Positions 25,199 to 34,740 of a stretch of DNA of 64,000 nucleotides are shown one piece after another. The notes under the pieces are model-generated. The model was not told where the DNA came from. It saw only the letters and a list, made by a program, of their open reading frames with translations, and made no database searches. The stretch is from Longimicrobiales bacterium (GTDB lineage: Bacteria; Gemmatimonadota; Gemmatimonadetes; Longimicrobiales; Gaopeijiaceae), in the NCBI GenBank assembly GCA_958296005.1, contig CATQHQ010000002.1:1361501-1425500 (forward strand), written 5' to 3'. The translations under genes and the position numbers were made by a program. Within the stretch, counting starts at the first letter, position 1, and every line of letters begins with the position of its first letter.

Positions 25199-25836
25199 GG
25201 AGCGCCGGTGACGGCCCCGGGCCCGTGTGTCGTCGCGTCCGCCACGACGATCCTGCCCGGCCTGTAGTCGAGTCCCAGCTCGGTCAGCAACTCTACGAAG
25301 GCGATCACCGAGAACCCGACGACGGCGTAGTAGTCGCCCTCGACCCGCTCCACCAGCGCCGAGCCGAGCCCCTGGATGCCGTACGCCGCCGCCTTGTCCA
25401 TCGGCTCTCCCGAGGCCACGTACTCCTCGGCCCAGGCGCGAGAGAACGAACGGAAGGAGACCCGCGCCACGGCCACCCGCGACACAACCCTCCCCGACCG
25501 GCCCAGCGCCATGCCCGTGTAGACCGTGTGGACCCTGCCCGACAGCGCCGACAGCATCTCGGCCGCCTCCGCCTGCGAGCACGGCTTCTCCAGCACCTCG
25601 CCGTCCAGCTCCACCACCGTGTCGCCGCCGACGGTGAGCGGCAGCGGGCGCCGCCGGGAGACCTGCGCGGTCTTCTCTCGAGCCAGCCGTTCCACGTAGC
25701 GACGGGGCGCCTCTCCAGGCTCTCGCACTTCCTCCACCTCGGAGGGCTGGACGGCGATCGACAGGCCAAGCATCCGCAGGGCCGCGGCCCGCCTCGGGGA
25801 CGCCGACGCCAGCACTATCGTCTCGGGTCCGTCCAC
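25195..25836 (-). CDS. maf: Maf-family nucleoside triphosphate pyrophosphatase
   Basis: Maf proteins hydrolyse dTTP/UTP or modified nucleotides such as m7GTP to monophosphates. The 213-residue protein has the diagnostic VLASASPRRAAALRMLGL at the N-terminus, GGDTVVELDGEVLEKP (catalytic Asp) and SGRVHTVYTG. EYVASGEPMDKAAAYGIQG and VEGDYYAVVGF near the C-terminus are the substrate-contact segments. Subfamily (YhdE or YceF) cannot be fixed by eye. The GTG at 25836 is three bases from the dtd stop, and the end overlaps glpK. Confidence 0.93.
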   Translation of the reverse strand: MDGPETIVLASASPRRAAALRMLGLSIAVQPSEVEEVREPGEAPRRYVERLAREKTAQVSRRRPLPLTVGGDTVVELDGEVLEKPCSQAEAAEMLSALSGRVHTVYTGMALGRSGRVVSRVAVARVSFRSFSRAWAEEYVASGEPMDKAAAYGIQGLGSALVERVEGDYYAVVGFSVIAFVELLTELGLDYRPGRIVVADATTHGPGAVTGAP

Positions 25837-25839
25837 CGC

Positions 25840-26280
25840 TCAGCGGTCCACGATCAAGGTCACGGGGCCGTCGTTCACCAGCGCCACATCCATGACGGCG
25901 CCGAACCGCCCCGTTTGCACCGGCTTGGGGAGCCGGCGGCCGAGCGCCTCCACGAAAGACTCGTAGAGCGGGGCCGCCAGATCGGGCGGGGCCGCCCTGA
26001 CGAACGACGGACGCCTGCCCTTGGCCACATCGCCGTAGAGGGTGAACTGGCTCACCAAGAGCACCTCCCCTCCCACGTCCACGACGGAGCGGTTCATCCG
26101 CCCGTGGTCGTCGGAGAAGATCCGGAGGCCCGCCAGCTTGTCCGCCATCCACAGGACCTTGGCTCGGTCGTCGCCGGCCGTGAACGCCGCCAGCGCGAGT
26201 AGACCCCGCCCGATCTCGCCCACCGTCTCCCCAGCCACGCCCACCGACGCACTGGACACGCGCTGAAGGACGACCCTCAC
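25840..26280 (-). CDS. dtd: D-aminoacyl-tRNA deacylase
   Basis: Dtd removes D-amino acids and mischarged glycine from tRNA. The 146-residue protein matches the family: [16 protein letters not shown] at the start, [13 protein letters not shown], the catalytic-pocket motif [11 protein letters not shown] and the [10 protein letters not shown] motif (NxGPVT) near the end. The start is GTG, five bases after the glmS stop. It sits between maf and glmS in a tight operon. Confidence 0.95.
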   Translation of the reverse strand: MRVVLQRVSSASVGVAGETVGEIGRGLLALAAFTAGDDRAKVLWMADKLAGLRIFSDDHGRMNRSVVDVGGEVLLVSQFTLYGDVAKGRRPSFVRAAPPDLAAPLYESFVEALGRRLPKPVQTGRFGAVMDVALVNDGPVTLIVDR

Positions 26281-26284
26281 CTCG

Positions 26285-28123
26285 TCACTCGACGGTGACG
26301 GACTTGGCCAAGTTCCTCGGCTGGTCCACGTCGCAGCCCCGCATGACGGCGATGTGGTACGCCAGCAGCTGAAGGGGCACGACCGCCAGCACCGGCATGA
26401 GCGCGGGCATCGTGCGGGGCACGATCATCACTTCGTCCGCCAGCTCGTGGATCTCGTCGTCTTGGGCAGTGGACACAGCGATCACGCGGCCCCGACGCGC
26501 CTTGACCTCTTGGATGTTGGCCAACGTCTTCTTGTACACCGGGTCCTGGGGCGCCAGCACCACCACAGGCATGTCCTCGTCCACCAGCGCGATCGGGCCG
26601 TGCTTCATCTCCGCGGCCGGGTAGCCCTCTGCGTGGATGTAGCTCACCTCCTTCAGCTTCAAGGCTCCCTCCAGGGCCACGGGGAATTGGTACCCCCTTC
26701 CCAGGTAGAGGAAGTTGGGCGAGTCCCGGTAGCGACGAGCGATCTCCCGCACTTGGCCGTCGACCTTCAGCGTCTCCGCCAGCAGCACCGGCAGGCGACT
26801 GAGGGCGTGGACCAGCTCCCGGCCCTGCAGGATCGACATCGAGCGTCGGCGGGCCAAGTACAGCGTGAAGAGGGCTTGGGCGACGACTTGGCTGGTGAAG
26901 GACTTGGTGGACGCGACTCCGATCTCGGGTCCTGCGTGCAGGTAGATGCCGAAGTCCGTGAGCGCCGCGATGCTCGACCCGACCGTGTTGACGATCCCCA
27001 TCGTCGGGCACCCCCGGCGCTTGGCCTCCTGCAGGGCGGCGATCGTGTCCGCGGTCTCCCCGGACTGGCTGATTCCGATCACAAGGGTTCGCGGAGACAG
27101 CACCGGGTTCCGGTAGCGGAACTCGGACGCGTACTCGGCCACGGTCGGCACCCGGGCGAAGTCTTCCAGCATGGAGGCGCCGAGCAGCGCGGCGTGCCAG
27201 CTGGTCCCGCACGCGGTGACCACGATCCGGTCCAGCGCCACCAAGTCGTCGTCGGGCACCGAGATTCCGCCCAGCTTGGAGGACCCCTCTTCTTCCAGCA
27301 ACCGGCCCCGCATCACCTCCCGGAGCGACGACGGCTGCTCCAGGATCTCCTTCTGCATGTAGTGGTCGTACCCGCCCTTGCCTGCCGCTTGAGCGTCCCA
27401 TGTGACGACTTGGATGTGACGCCGTACCACGCGGCCCGCCGGGTCGAAAGTGCGGTAGCCGTTCGGCCCGAGCACAGCCGAGTCGCCGTCCCGGAGCCGC
27501 ACCACTTGCTTCGTGTGGGTGACGATGGCGGCGGCGTCGGAGGCGACCAGGTACTCGCCCCGGCGTCCGATTCCCAGCAGGATCGGACTCCCGTGGCGCC
27601 CAACGACGAGCTTTCCCGGGTCGCGGGCGCTGGCCACGGCGATCCCGTAGGTCCCCTCGATCTGCGAAAGGGCGGCGGCCACGGCGTCCTCCAGCAGGTC
27701 CGTTTCCCGAAACGCCAAGTCCACCAAGTGAACCAGCACTTCGGTGTCGGTCTCGCTGCGGAACTCGAAGCCCAGCTCCTCCAGGCGAGGACGGTGAACG
27801 GCCGCGTTCTCGATGATCCCGTTGTGGACGAGCGCGATGTCGCCGGCCGACGAGACGTGGGGATGGGCGTTGGCCTCGGTCGGCGGCCCGTGGGTGGCCC
27901 ACCGGGTGTGGGCGATGCCGCAAGTCCCGCCGGGCATTCGTCCGTTCACGACCCGTTCCAGCTCCCGAAGCTTCCCTGGCCGCTTCCGGGTGACCATGCC
28001 CTGGTCCGGGGTGAGGACCGACAGTCCCGTCGAGTCGTAGCCCCGGTACTCGAGGCACTTGAGCCCTTCCATGAGGATCGGCCCCGCCTGGCGGGGTCCG
28101 ACGTAGCCGACAATTCCGCACAT
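26285..28123 (-). CDS. glmS: Glutamine-fructose-6-phosphate aminotransferase (isomerizing)
   Basis: GlmS makes glucosamine 6-phosphate from fructose 6-phosphate and glutamine. The 612-residue protein begins MCGIVGYVG, so Cys2 is the glutaminase nucleophile, which fixes the start at 28123 (an upstream in-frame start would bury it). Other motifs are [20 protein letters not shown] and [10 protein letters not shown] in the glutaminase half. The two SIS sugar domains have [24 protein letters not shown] and the C-terminal [19 protein letters not shown], with a [13 protein letters not shown] tail. Length is typical. glmM lies ten bases upstream; together they build UDP-GlcNAc precursors. Confidence 0.97.
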   Translation of the reverse strand: MCGIVGYVGPRQAGPILMEGLKCLEYRGYDSTGLSVLTPDQGMVTRKRPGKLRELERVVNGRMPGGTCGIAHTRWATHGPPTEANAHPHVSSAGDIALVHNGIIENAAVHRPRLEELGFEFRSETDTEVLVHLVDLAFRETDLLEDAVAAALSQIEGTYGIAVASARDPGKLVVGRHGSPILLGIGRRGEYLVASDAAAIVTHTKQVVRLRDGDSAVLGPNGYRTFDPAGRVVRRHIQVVTWDAQAAGKGGYDHYMQKEILEQPSSLREVMRGRLLEEEGSSKLGGISVPDDDLVALDRIVVTACGTSWHAALLGASMLEDFARVPTVAEYASEFRYRNPVLSPRTLVIGISQSGETADTIAALQEAKRRGCPTMGIVNTVGSSIAALTDFGIYLHAGPEIGVASTKSFTSQVVAQALFTLYLARRRSMSILQGRELVHALSRLPVLLAETLKVDGQVREIARRYRDSPNFLYLGRGYQFPVALEGALKLKEVSYIHAEGYPAAEMKHGPIALVDEDMPVVVLAPQDPVYKKTLANIQEVKARRGRVIAVSTAQDDEIHELADEVMIVPRTMPALMPVLAVVPLQLLAYHIAVMRGCDVDQPRNLAKSVTVE

Positions 28124-28133
28124 GGTTCCGAAG

Positions 28134-29576
28134 CTATCCAGGAAGCGCCGACCGAGCATCGGTCAGCGTCCGACGAGCTTGGTCGACCAGCCCCTGGGCA
28201 CCGTCGCCGGGCGAGCTGGCGCCGTTCGAAGGCTCGAGGGCGGTCGGGGCCTCGGCGATCATGCGCACCACCGGCTCCGTCCCCGAGGGCCGGACATGAA
28301 GCCAGCTGCGCGCTTTGGGCCATTCGAGCCGCAAGCCGTCGCTCCGGTCTGCCCGGCCTTCCGGCAGGTCGCGCGCGAGGGCGGCGTACGCGGCGCCGAG
28401 CACCTCCCGGGGGAACGGCATCTTCTCCTTTACAATGCGGTAGGCGGGCAGGCGGGCAACTCGTGCCGAGAGGGGTTCCTTCGGCACCGCCCCGTCGGCC
28501 AAGAACTGGAGGATCAGGGCCGCGCCCGCCGCCGCGTCCCGGGTGTGGTGGAGCGCCGGCACGATCACACCGCCGTTCCCCTCCCCGCCTACTACGGCGC
28601 CCTCGGCGATCATCCGCGAGGCCACGTTGATCTCGCCGACGGCCGTGCGGACCACCGGAGAGCGGTGGCGAGCCGCCACATCCTCCACGACCCGGCTGGT
28701 GGACAGGTTCGTGACGACCGTCCCCCGGCGGCGGCGCAGCACGACGTCGGCGGCCAAGGCCAGAGTCAGGTCCTCTCCGAGCGCACGGCCCTCCTCGTCC
28801 ACCAGAGACAGCCGGTCGGCGTCCGGGTCGACGGCAAACCCCACTTGCGCGCCCGACTCGCGGACCAGCTGGCACAGATCCCCGAGGTTGTCGGCGGTGG
28901 GCTCCGGGTCCCGGGGAAACCTGCCGTCCGGCGTCGTGCCGATCGCTTCCACCCGGCAACCCAGTCGCTCCAGCAGCTCCGGCATGATGGCGTTCCCGGC
29001 ACCACCCACGCAGTCCAGCGCAACGCGGATCCTGGCCGCCCGGACCTGGTCCCCGTGCAGGAACGGAAGCGCCAAGATGCGCTTCAGGTGCCGGGCCACG
29101 GCCCCGGCGTCCCGAGTTGCGTCCCCGAGCGCGTCCCAGGGAGCACGCACCGGGTCGCGCTCTCGCAGGTACGCCATGAAGCGGCCCATGCGCTCCGCCG
29201 GCAGGAAGGTCCCGGCGCCGACGGCGAACTTCAGCGCGTTCCACTCCGCCGGGTTGTGGCTCGCCGTCACCACCAGTCCCCCGGCGGCCCCGGCGTCGGC
29301 CACCGCCATCAGCACCGTCGGCGTCGGCGCGACCCCCAGCTCGACGACCCGGCATCCGACGGACAGCAACCCCGCCACGACGGCCCGCTCGAGCATCGGC
29401 CCGGAGGTCCGCGTGTCGCGCCCGACGACCACCTGGTCCCCGTCGCCTTCTTCTCGCAGGAAGCTTCCGTAGGCCGCCGCCACTCCCGCGACCAGCTCCG
29501 GCGTAAGGGACTCGCCCACCTTTCCACGAAAGCCGGAGACGCCGGCGATGAGGCCGGAAGGAAGGTGGACGGGCAT
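28134..29576 (-). CDS. glmM: Phosphoglucosamine mutase (phosphohexomutase family)
   Basis: A phosphohexomutase of 480 residues converting glucosamine 6-phosphate to the 1-phosphate. It has the N-terminal GVSGFRGKVGESLTPELV, the active-site serine loop VVTASHNPAEWNALKF, the metal site VDPDADRLSLVDEEG, the sugar-specificity loop GGEGNGGVI and the phosphate-binding RPSGTEPVVRMIAEA. The sequence GGEGNGGV fits phosphomannomutase/phosphoglucosamine mutases in general; the GlmM assignment rests on its neighbour glmS. I took the ATG at 29576; an upstream in-frame extension to 29624 is not conserved. Confidence 0.88.
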   Translation of the reverse strand: MPVHLPSGLIAGVSGFRGKVGESLTPELVAGVAAAYGSFLREEGDGDQVVVGRDTRTSGPMLERAVVAGLLSVGCRVVELGVAPTPTVLMAVADAGAAGGLVVTASHNPAEWNALKFAVGAGTFLPAERMGRFMAYLRERDPVRAPWDALGDATRDAGAVARHLKRILALPFLHGDQVRAARIRVALDCVGGAGNAIMPELLERLGCRVEAIGTTPDGRFPRDPEPTADNLGDLCQLVRESGAQVGFAVDPDADRLSLVDEEGRALGEDLTLALAADVVLRRRRGTVVTNLSTSRVVEDVAARHRSPVVRTAVGEINVASRMIAEGAVVGGEGNGGVIVPALHHTRDAAAGAALILQFLADGAVPKEPLSARVARLPAYRIVKEKMPFPREVLGAAYAALARDLPEGRADRSDGLRLEWPKARSWLHVRPSGTEPVVRMIAEAPTALEPSNGASSPGDGAQGLVDQARRTLTDARSALPG

Positions 29577-29762
29577 GGGCAAAGCTAGCCGCACCGGCCC
29601 TTCCGTCAAGCTTGTTGGCGCCATGGGCGCTACTGGGCCGGCGGGCGCGCTGCCGGCTCATTCCAAGGACGTTCGGCACGGCAACGCGCGCCTCTTCGGC
29701 GAGCAGGTCTCCGACGGTCGCCTGTTGCCGCGTGCACGGGCAAGCCGTATCCGTGGAAGCCT

Positions 29763-32700
29763 ATGAGCAAATCGACAGGAGAACACCCGTCGGTGCCGCG
29801 CGGGCAAGCCGGGCACAGCCAGACGCAGCTTGACCTGCGCCCCAGCGAGACGTTGGGAGAGGCCCTGGCCCGCATCCGCGCCGACAGCAGCAGCGAGCGC
29901 GAAAAGGGCACGTGGTTCGAGAACCTGACAAGGCAGTTTCTCGCCCAGGAGCCGACCTTCGAGGTCCAAGACATCTGGACTTGGCGCGACTGGCCGGAGC
30001 GCGAGGTCCTCACGGGGCTGGACGGGCGCGACATGGGTATCGACTTGGTGGCCAAGCTCCATGGCGGCGAGTGGGTGGCCATTCAATGCAAGTTCTACGC
30101 CGAACACCGGCAGATCTCCCGCAACGACATCGATCGCTTTCTGGCGGAGTCCGGTCGCGAACCCTTCGCCAAGCGCTGGATGGTGGTCACTTGTCCGTGG
30201 GGTCGAGGCGCGGAGCAAGCCGTAGCGGGCACGTTGCTAGTGCCCGTGCACCGGATCGACTTCATGGACTACGCGGACCGCCAAGTCCTGGAAGTCGGCA
30301 AGCCTTCGATCCCCTTTGTCCTGGACGGCAAACGGCTCGACGCCGTTGAAGCCGTCGTCGACGGCCTTGACACCCAAGGGCACGACCGCGGCACGCTGAT
30401 CATGGCGTGCGGGACCGGGAAGACTTTCGTGTCGCTCAAAGTCGCAGAACGTCTCGTGCCGGATGCGGGACAGGTTCTGTTCGCCGCCCCCTCGATCGCG
30501 CTGGTCTCGCAGGCCCGAGAGGCTTGGCTGACGTACACCGACCGCCCAATGCGCTCGTTGGTGGTGTGCTCGGATGCCGGCGCAGGCGGAAGCGGTGAGA
30601 GCGACAAGGCCGGATTGGACGATCTCGTATGCCCCGTGACAACCGACCCGGAGAAGATCGCGGCGCACTTGCGCGGCGCAGGCGGAGTGCGAGCCGTTTT
30701 CAGTACCTACCAGTCCCTGAACAAGGTGACCGCGGCCCAGCAGAGTTGTCCGGACTTGGTCTTCGACTTGGCGGTTGCCGACGAGGCGCATAGAACGGCA
30801 GGAGTGGAGGGCGACAAAGACAAGGCGTTCCAGGACTTCCATCGAGCCGACGTTCTACGGTGCAGGAAGCGACTGTACATGACCGCAACGCCTCGCATCT
30901 ACGACCCTGCGTCGGTCAGGCGGCTCCAGGCGCGGCAGGCCAGGGGCACATTGGGTGCCGACCGGCTTCGCATGTACGACATGAGTGACCCGGACGTTTT
31001 CGGCCGCCAGCTGTACCGTCTCAAGTTCAAGGACGCGGTGCAAGCCGGAATGCTGTCGGACTATCGAGTGATCGTGCTGGGGGTTCGGAGCGAGTGGGTC
31101 ACCGCCTCCGTCGCTCGCCTCGTGGAAGCCAATCACAGGGTCGTCAGGCCGAGCGACGCCACGCGGCTCCTGGGCGTGTCGTTGGCCGTCAACGGGCACA
31201 TCCAGGGCAAGATGGACGACGCCCCGCAGGGTCCGCTGGGCAGAAGCTTGGCGTTCGCCAACACCATTGCCCGCTCCAAGTGGTACGCCGACACGATCAA
31301 CGACCCCGAGCTGCGGCGGCGGACCACGAGGCGCATCCGGTTGGACCGCGGACAGCACGCGCAGGCGGCGATGCAGGTCGTGGCGGAACACTTGGACGGA
31401 AGCGACAGCGCCCTCAAGCGCAATCGGGGCCTGCGCCTCCTCCGGGACGGCGGGAAGACCCGCTACGAATGCCGGATGCTGTGCAACGCCAAGCTGTTCA
31501 CCGAAGGCGTGGACGTGCCGCAGCTCGACTCGGTCGTGTTCCTGGACCCTCGCAAGAGCCATATCGACATCGTGCAGGCTGTGGGCCGCGTCATGCGGAA
31601 GAGCGAAGGCAAGCGGTTCGGCTACATCATCGTCCCGATCGCCTTGCAGGAGGGCGAGAGCATGGTCGATGCCCTGGATGCGAACCGCGAAGGCTTCAAG
31701 GTCGTGGGAGACGTGTTGCGGGCACTGCAGTCTCACGACGAACGGCTTGCGGACAACGTGGCGCGCTTCGTCCAGGTCGTCGACCCGCCACCGACCCCCT
31801 TGCCCCGGGACGATTCGGCATCCGGCGAGGCAAGCGACCGCGAGGACGACCAGATGGCCCTCCCGCTTAGCCCTGCCGATTCGCAGGTGTACGCGAAGAT
31901 CTCCGCGGCGTTCGGACTGAGCGGACGGGAACGGGGCCGCGTGACCGCCGACTGGATCGAGAGCGCAGTGACCAACGCGGCGTCGATTCTCGCTCGCGAC
32001 GAGTGCGAAGGAGCCCTGTCCAACGCCCTGGGACTCCGCGGAATCAAAGCGGAGAACCTGTACAAGATCGCGGCGTTGATTCTGTGCAACGCGCTGCTGA
32101 TGCACAAGCGGCTACGGGGCGCCATCAACATACCCGGCATCGAACCGCTCGACGCGATCGTCCGTCGGAAGGATCCTGCCGAAGTCTTGATCCCGTCATG
32201 GGAGAACGTGCTGAAGCGGGACTATGCACCGATCTTCGCTCCCGCCTTGGCGGTTCTCGTCAGCCTGCGCACCGGCCCCAACGCAAATGAAGCCGTCAGC
32301 GTGCTAGCCACTTGCGCGGACACCGTGGCCGACTCCCTGAGCGAGATGGGCTACGACCACGCCGGTCCGCTCTACCATCGGATACTGCCTTCGGCCAAGA
32401 GCGACGGCGCTTTCTACACGCACAACGTGGCCGCCGTTTTATTGTCGCGCTTGGCACTGGACGACGGCGTTGCCGACTGGTCCGACTTGGAGTCTGTGTG
32501 CGGACTGCAGATCATCGATCCGGCTTGCGGCACAGGCACGCTGTTGATGGCCGCCTTGAAGACGATCAAAGACCGGGCGATCGCAGGCGGCGCCGTGACC
32601 GAGGCCAACCTGGAGGAAGCTCACAGGCGTCTCGTCGAGTCGTCCATCCGCGGGCTAGACATCAACTGGCACGCCCTACAACTGGCAGCGTCCAACTTGA

Positions 32701-34256
32701 CGCTCGGGGCGCCCACGGTGGACTACAAGGCCATGCACCTCCATGCGATGAAGCATGGACTCCTTGAAGAAAACGGGGGGGGGGGGGGGGGGGGGGGGCG
32801 ACTTTCTGCGGCTAGGGCAGGCTCGCTTGAACTGATTCCCGCCCTGATCGCACGTCGCCGGCCAGACCTGTTGGCGGCTTCCAGCACGGCATCGCTGACA
32901 GCGGACTTCATCGGCACGCAAGTCGCTTACGGACGCGATCTCGACTTGCGCGACATGGACGTCGTTTTAATGAATCCGCCGTTCTCGCTCAACACCAGCA
33001 GCAGCTCCGGGTTCGGCGTCGCGGGGCAGAGGAAGATGCGGTCTCGGGAGGACTTCATCCTTGCGGCGATGCGTGAGCACGACATGGAGGCCGCCAACGT
33101 CATCACGAGGAAGACGCTTAGCACATTCTTCACGCCCTTGGCCGATTCGCTGTTGCGCAAGGATCGTGGCGTGTTGGCGAAGGTATTGCCGTTCGCGGCG
33201 AGCGTCAGCCCCACGGGCAAGAACGAGAGGCGCTTCCTGGCGGACCGCTTCGAGGTCTCCATCGTGGTGACTTCCCACGCCGGCAGCTTCTCCGCTGCCA
33301 CGAGCATTCACGAGTGCCTGCTGGTATGTCGGCGACGACGCAAGAGGGACCGGCGGGACACGCTCTTTGCGACGTTGTGCCGGATGCCTGAAGACGCAAG
33401 AGAAGCCGTGGAGGTAGCGGAGGGGATACTGTCGGGGACGCTAATACATAAGTGGGGCACCTGCTATCGGTGGCCACGCGCGCGAGTCGAGGCAGGAGAC
33501 TGGTCCGCGTCCCAGTGGATGGACGGCGTGCTGGCCCAGGCCGCACACGCCATGGCAGAGCTGCAGGGTCTGCGGCCGTTGGACAGCTTGGCGAACGTAG
33601 GACCCGCGCACGTGCGTTCCGATATGCGCAACCCGCTGAGCGACCCGTCCGACGGCCCCTATCACGTTCTCTGGCGCCACCGGACGGCGGAACGCAGAAC
33701 CATGCGGTCAACGCACGAATTCTCGGTCGGAGCCAAGTTGGCAAGGAAACGCGAGGCGGCAAGTGCGTGGGCGAAAGCCAGTCGGCTTCTGGTCGTGAAC
33801 AAGCTGTACACTGCTGGCGCTCGAGTAACCGCCGTGCTCCTTGACTCTCCCGCCGTGGGAAGTGTTTGGACGCCCGCGAGCCCGAGAACTGGATTGACCG
33901 GCGATCCCCTCCTGGTCCTGCGGGCTTGGTGCGCTTGGCTGAACTCCACGCCCGGGCTCCTGGGGTTCCTGCACCGGCGCGGAAAGAAGCTGACCTATGC
34001 CGACTTCATGCCGAAAAAGCTGAACTCCCTGCCCTGTCCCGACCCCTCGCAGATCGACCTAGCGCCGCTAGCAAGAGCGTACCAGGAGCTGCGCGACCAT
34101 CCGCTGAAGCCCTTGCCGCGCATGGACAAGTGTCCCGTCCGTGCCGCACTGGACGACGTCGCGGCGGACGCGGCCGGGTTGGATCGCCAGACCGTTGCAG
34201 ACTGGCGGCGGCGTCTCGTCCGTGAACCGACGATCGGGGGCATTCGGCGGAGCTAG
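29763..34256 (+). CDS. Single-chain restriction-modification enzyme, Type ISP-like (nuclease-helicase-methyltransferase-specificity)
   Basis: The product has 1497 residues. Order of parts: an Mrr-like PD-(D/E)xK nuclease (E54, D94, QCK at 108-110), SF2 helicase Walker A ACGTGKT (215-221), DEAH box (340-343), TATPR and a helicase C lobe with VGRVMRK. A coupler follows, then an adenine methyltransferase with DPACGTG (919-925) and NPPF (1071-1074), and a C-terminal region of about 350 residues in the target-recognition position. The length and order match LlaGI/LlaBIII-type Type ISP enzymes, where one chain recognises, methylates, translocates and cuts. A G-tract encodes eight glycines at 1005-1012, between methylase motifs I and IV. 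Base composition is somewhat less GC-rich than flanks, suggesting transfer. An alternative GTG start at 29793 has a stronger AGGAG site. Confidence 0.85.
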   Translation: MSKSTGEHPSVPRGQAGHSQTQLDLRPSETLGEALARIRADSSSEREKGTWFENLTRQFLAQEPTFEVQDIWTWRDWPEREVLTGLDGRDMGIDLVAKLHGGEWVAIQCKFYAEHRQISRNDIDRFLAESGREPFAKRWMVVTCPWGRGAEQAVAGTLLVPVHRIDFMDYADRQVLEVGKPSIPFVLDGKRLDAVEAVVDGLDTQGHDRGTLIMACGTGKTFVSLKVAERLVPDAGQVLFAAPSIALVSQAREAWLTYTDRPMRSLVVCSDAGAGGSGESDKAGLDDLVCPVTTDPEKIAAHLRGAGGVRAVFSTYQSLNKVTAAQQSCPDLVFDLAVADEAHRTAGVEGDKDKAFQDFHRADVLRCRKRLYMTATPRIYDPASVRRLQARQARGTLGADRLRMYDMSDPDVFGRQLYRLKFKDAVQAGMLSDYRVIVLGVRSEWVTASVARLVEANHRVVRPSDATRLLGVSLAVNGHIQGKMDDAPQGPLGRSLAFANTIARSKWYADTINDPELRRRTTRRIRLDRGQHAQAAMQVVAEHLDGSDSALKRNRGLRLLRDGGKTRYECRMLCNAKLFTEGVDVPQLDSVVFLDPRKSHIDIVQAVGRVMRKSEGKRFGYIIVPIALQEGESMVDALDANREGFKVVGDVLRALQSHDERLADNVARFVQVVDPPPTPLPRDDSASGEASDREDDQMALPLSPADSQVYAKISAAFGLSGRERGRVTADWIESAVTNAASILARDECEGALSNALGLRGIKAENLYKIAALILCNALLMHKRLRGAINIPGIEPLDAIVRRKDPAEVLIPSWENVLKRDYAPIFAPALAVLVSLRTGPNANEAVSVLATCADTVADSLSEMGYDHAGPLYHRILPSAKSDGAFYTHNVAAVLLSRLALDDGVADWSDLESVCGLQIIDPACGTGTLLMAALKTIKDRAIAGGAVTEANLEEAHRRLVESSIRGLDINWHALQLAASNLTLGAPTVDYKAMHLHAMKHGLLEENGGGGGGGGRLSAARAGSLELIPALIARRRPDLLAASSTASLTADFIGTQVAYGRDLDLRDMDVVLMNPPFSLNTSSSSGFGVAGQRKMRSREDFILAAMREHDMEAANVITRKTLSTFFTPLADSLLRKDRGVLAKVLPFAASVSPTGKNERRFLADRFEVSIVVTSHAGSFSAATSIHECLLVCRRRRKRDRRDTLFATLCRMPEDAREAVEVAEGILSGTLIHKWGTCYRWPRARVEAGDWSASQWMDGVLAQAAHAMAELQGLRPLDSLANVGPAHVRSDMRNPLSDPSDGPYHVLWRHRTAERRTMRSTHEFSVGAKLARKREAASAWAKASRLLVVNKLYTAGARVTAVLLDSPAVGSVWTPASPRTGLTGDPLLVLRAWCAWLNSTPGLLGFLHRRGKKLTYADFMPKKLNSLPCPDPSQIDLAPLARAYQELRDHPLKPLPRMDKCPVRAALDDVAADAAGLDRQTVADWRRRLVREPTIGGIRRS
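32775..32798. repeat. Homopolymeric G(24) tract inside the restriction-modification gene
   Basis: Twenty-four consecutive G in frame encode Gly x8 between AAC and CGA codons. Removing one G leads to a TGA at 32833-32835, and adding one leads to a TAG at 32813-32815, so any slip that is not a multiple of three truncates the protein before the NPPF motif. This is the design of a phase-variable contingency tract. Assembly uncertainty in such runs is possible. Confidence 0.9.
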
Positions 34257-34381
34257 GCGAGGGCGGAAGGACAGCCCCCCGCGAGCCACGATTCACTGGC
34301 TTAGCTCAACGACGGGGCAAAAAGCTGGCACCGCAAGTCGGTGTGTCGTATGTTGCCATAAAGCCACGCCATTCCGTTTCT

Positions 34382-34399
34382 TGTTGAGCGAAAGCAACA
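34382..34399. promoter_or_regulatory. Candidate HipB operator overlapping hipB start
   Basis: The inverted repeat TGTTG-N8-CAACA spans 34382-34399 and overlaps the hipB start codon. A GCTCAAC copy of its GTTGAGC half lies at 34306-34312. Autorepression by HipB at such sites is typical of hipBA operons, but the repeat is short. Confidence 0.3.
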
Positions 34400-34740
34400 T
34401 GCCGACACCAACCCTGTTGACAACCGACACGCCGGCCGCCGTCGAGGAAGCCCTTCGGACTCTGGGCGGCAATATCCGCACGGCTCGCCTCCGCCGCCGC
34501 CTGCGGATGGAGGACTTGGCCGAACGGATGGGCGTCTCCCGCTACACCGTCGCCGACTTGGAGCGCGGCAAGCCCGGCACTTCGGCCGCCGCCTACTTCG
34601 CGGCGTTGTGGGCCCTGGGCCTGCTGGACCAAGCGACGGAAGTGGCGGCCCCGGAGCGCGACGAACCGGGCAAGGCGCTGGAGCGGGCGGCACTCCCCCG
34701 TCTCGCGCGCCGGCGCCGCGCCCTGGACAATGACTTCTGA
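34399..34740 (+). CDS. hipB: HipB-like XRE-family antitoxin/regulator
   Basis: The product has 113 residues. The HTH_XRE domain occupies residues about 20-75: EALRTLGGNIRTARLRRRLRM leads into MEDLAERMGVSRYTVADLERGKPG, the helix-turn-helix. A charged C-terminal tail with many Arg/Glu follows. It precedes a HipA kinase gene whose ATG overlaps its last codons, the standard antitoxin-toxin order. HipB neutralises HipA and represses the operon. The ATG at 34399 is preferred because upstream frame sequence is not HTH-like. Confidence 0.85.
   Translation: MPTPTLLTTDTPAAVEEALRTLGGNIRTARLRRRLRMEDLAERMGVSRYTVADLERGKPGTSAAAYFAALWALGLLDQATEVAAPERDEPGKALERAALPRLARRRRALDNDF

Noticed and set aside
25199-26152. 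Upstream extension of the glycerol kinase frame
   Set aside because: Overlaps maf and dtd in a different frame without conserved sequence; glpK starts at the GTGA junction at 25198.
29577-29762. Small gene in the glmM to restriction-gene gap (72-codon frame)
   Set aside because: It overlaps both neighbours, has no ribosome site and no recognisable sequence.
29763-34256. BREX or DISARM defence system
   Set aside because: Only a single polypeptide with nuclease, helicase and methylase parts is present, with none of the companion genes (pglZ, brxC, drmA/B).
34257-34398. tRNA or small RNA gene between the restriction gene and hipB
   Set aside because: No cloverleaf pairing or T-loop sequence could be found; the gap is treated as a promoter/operator region.
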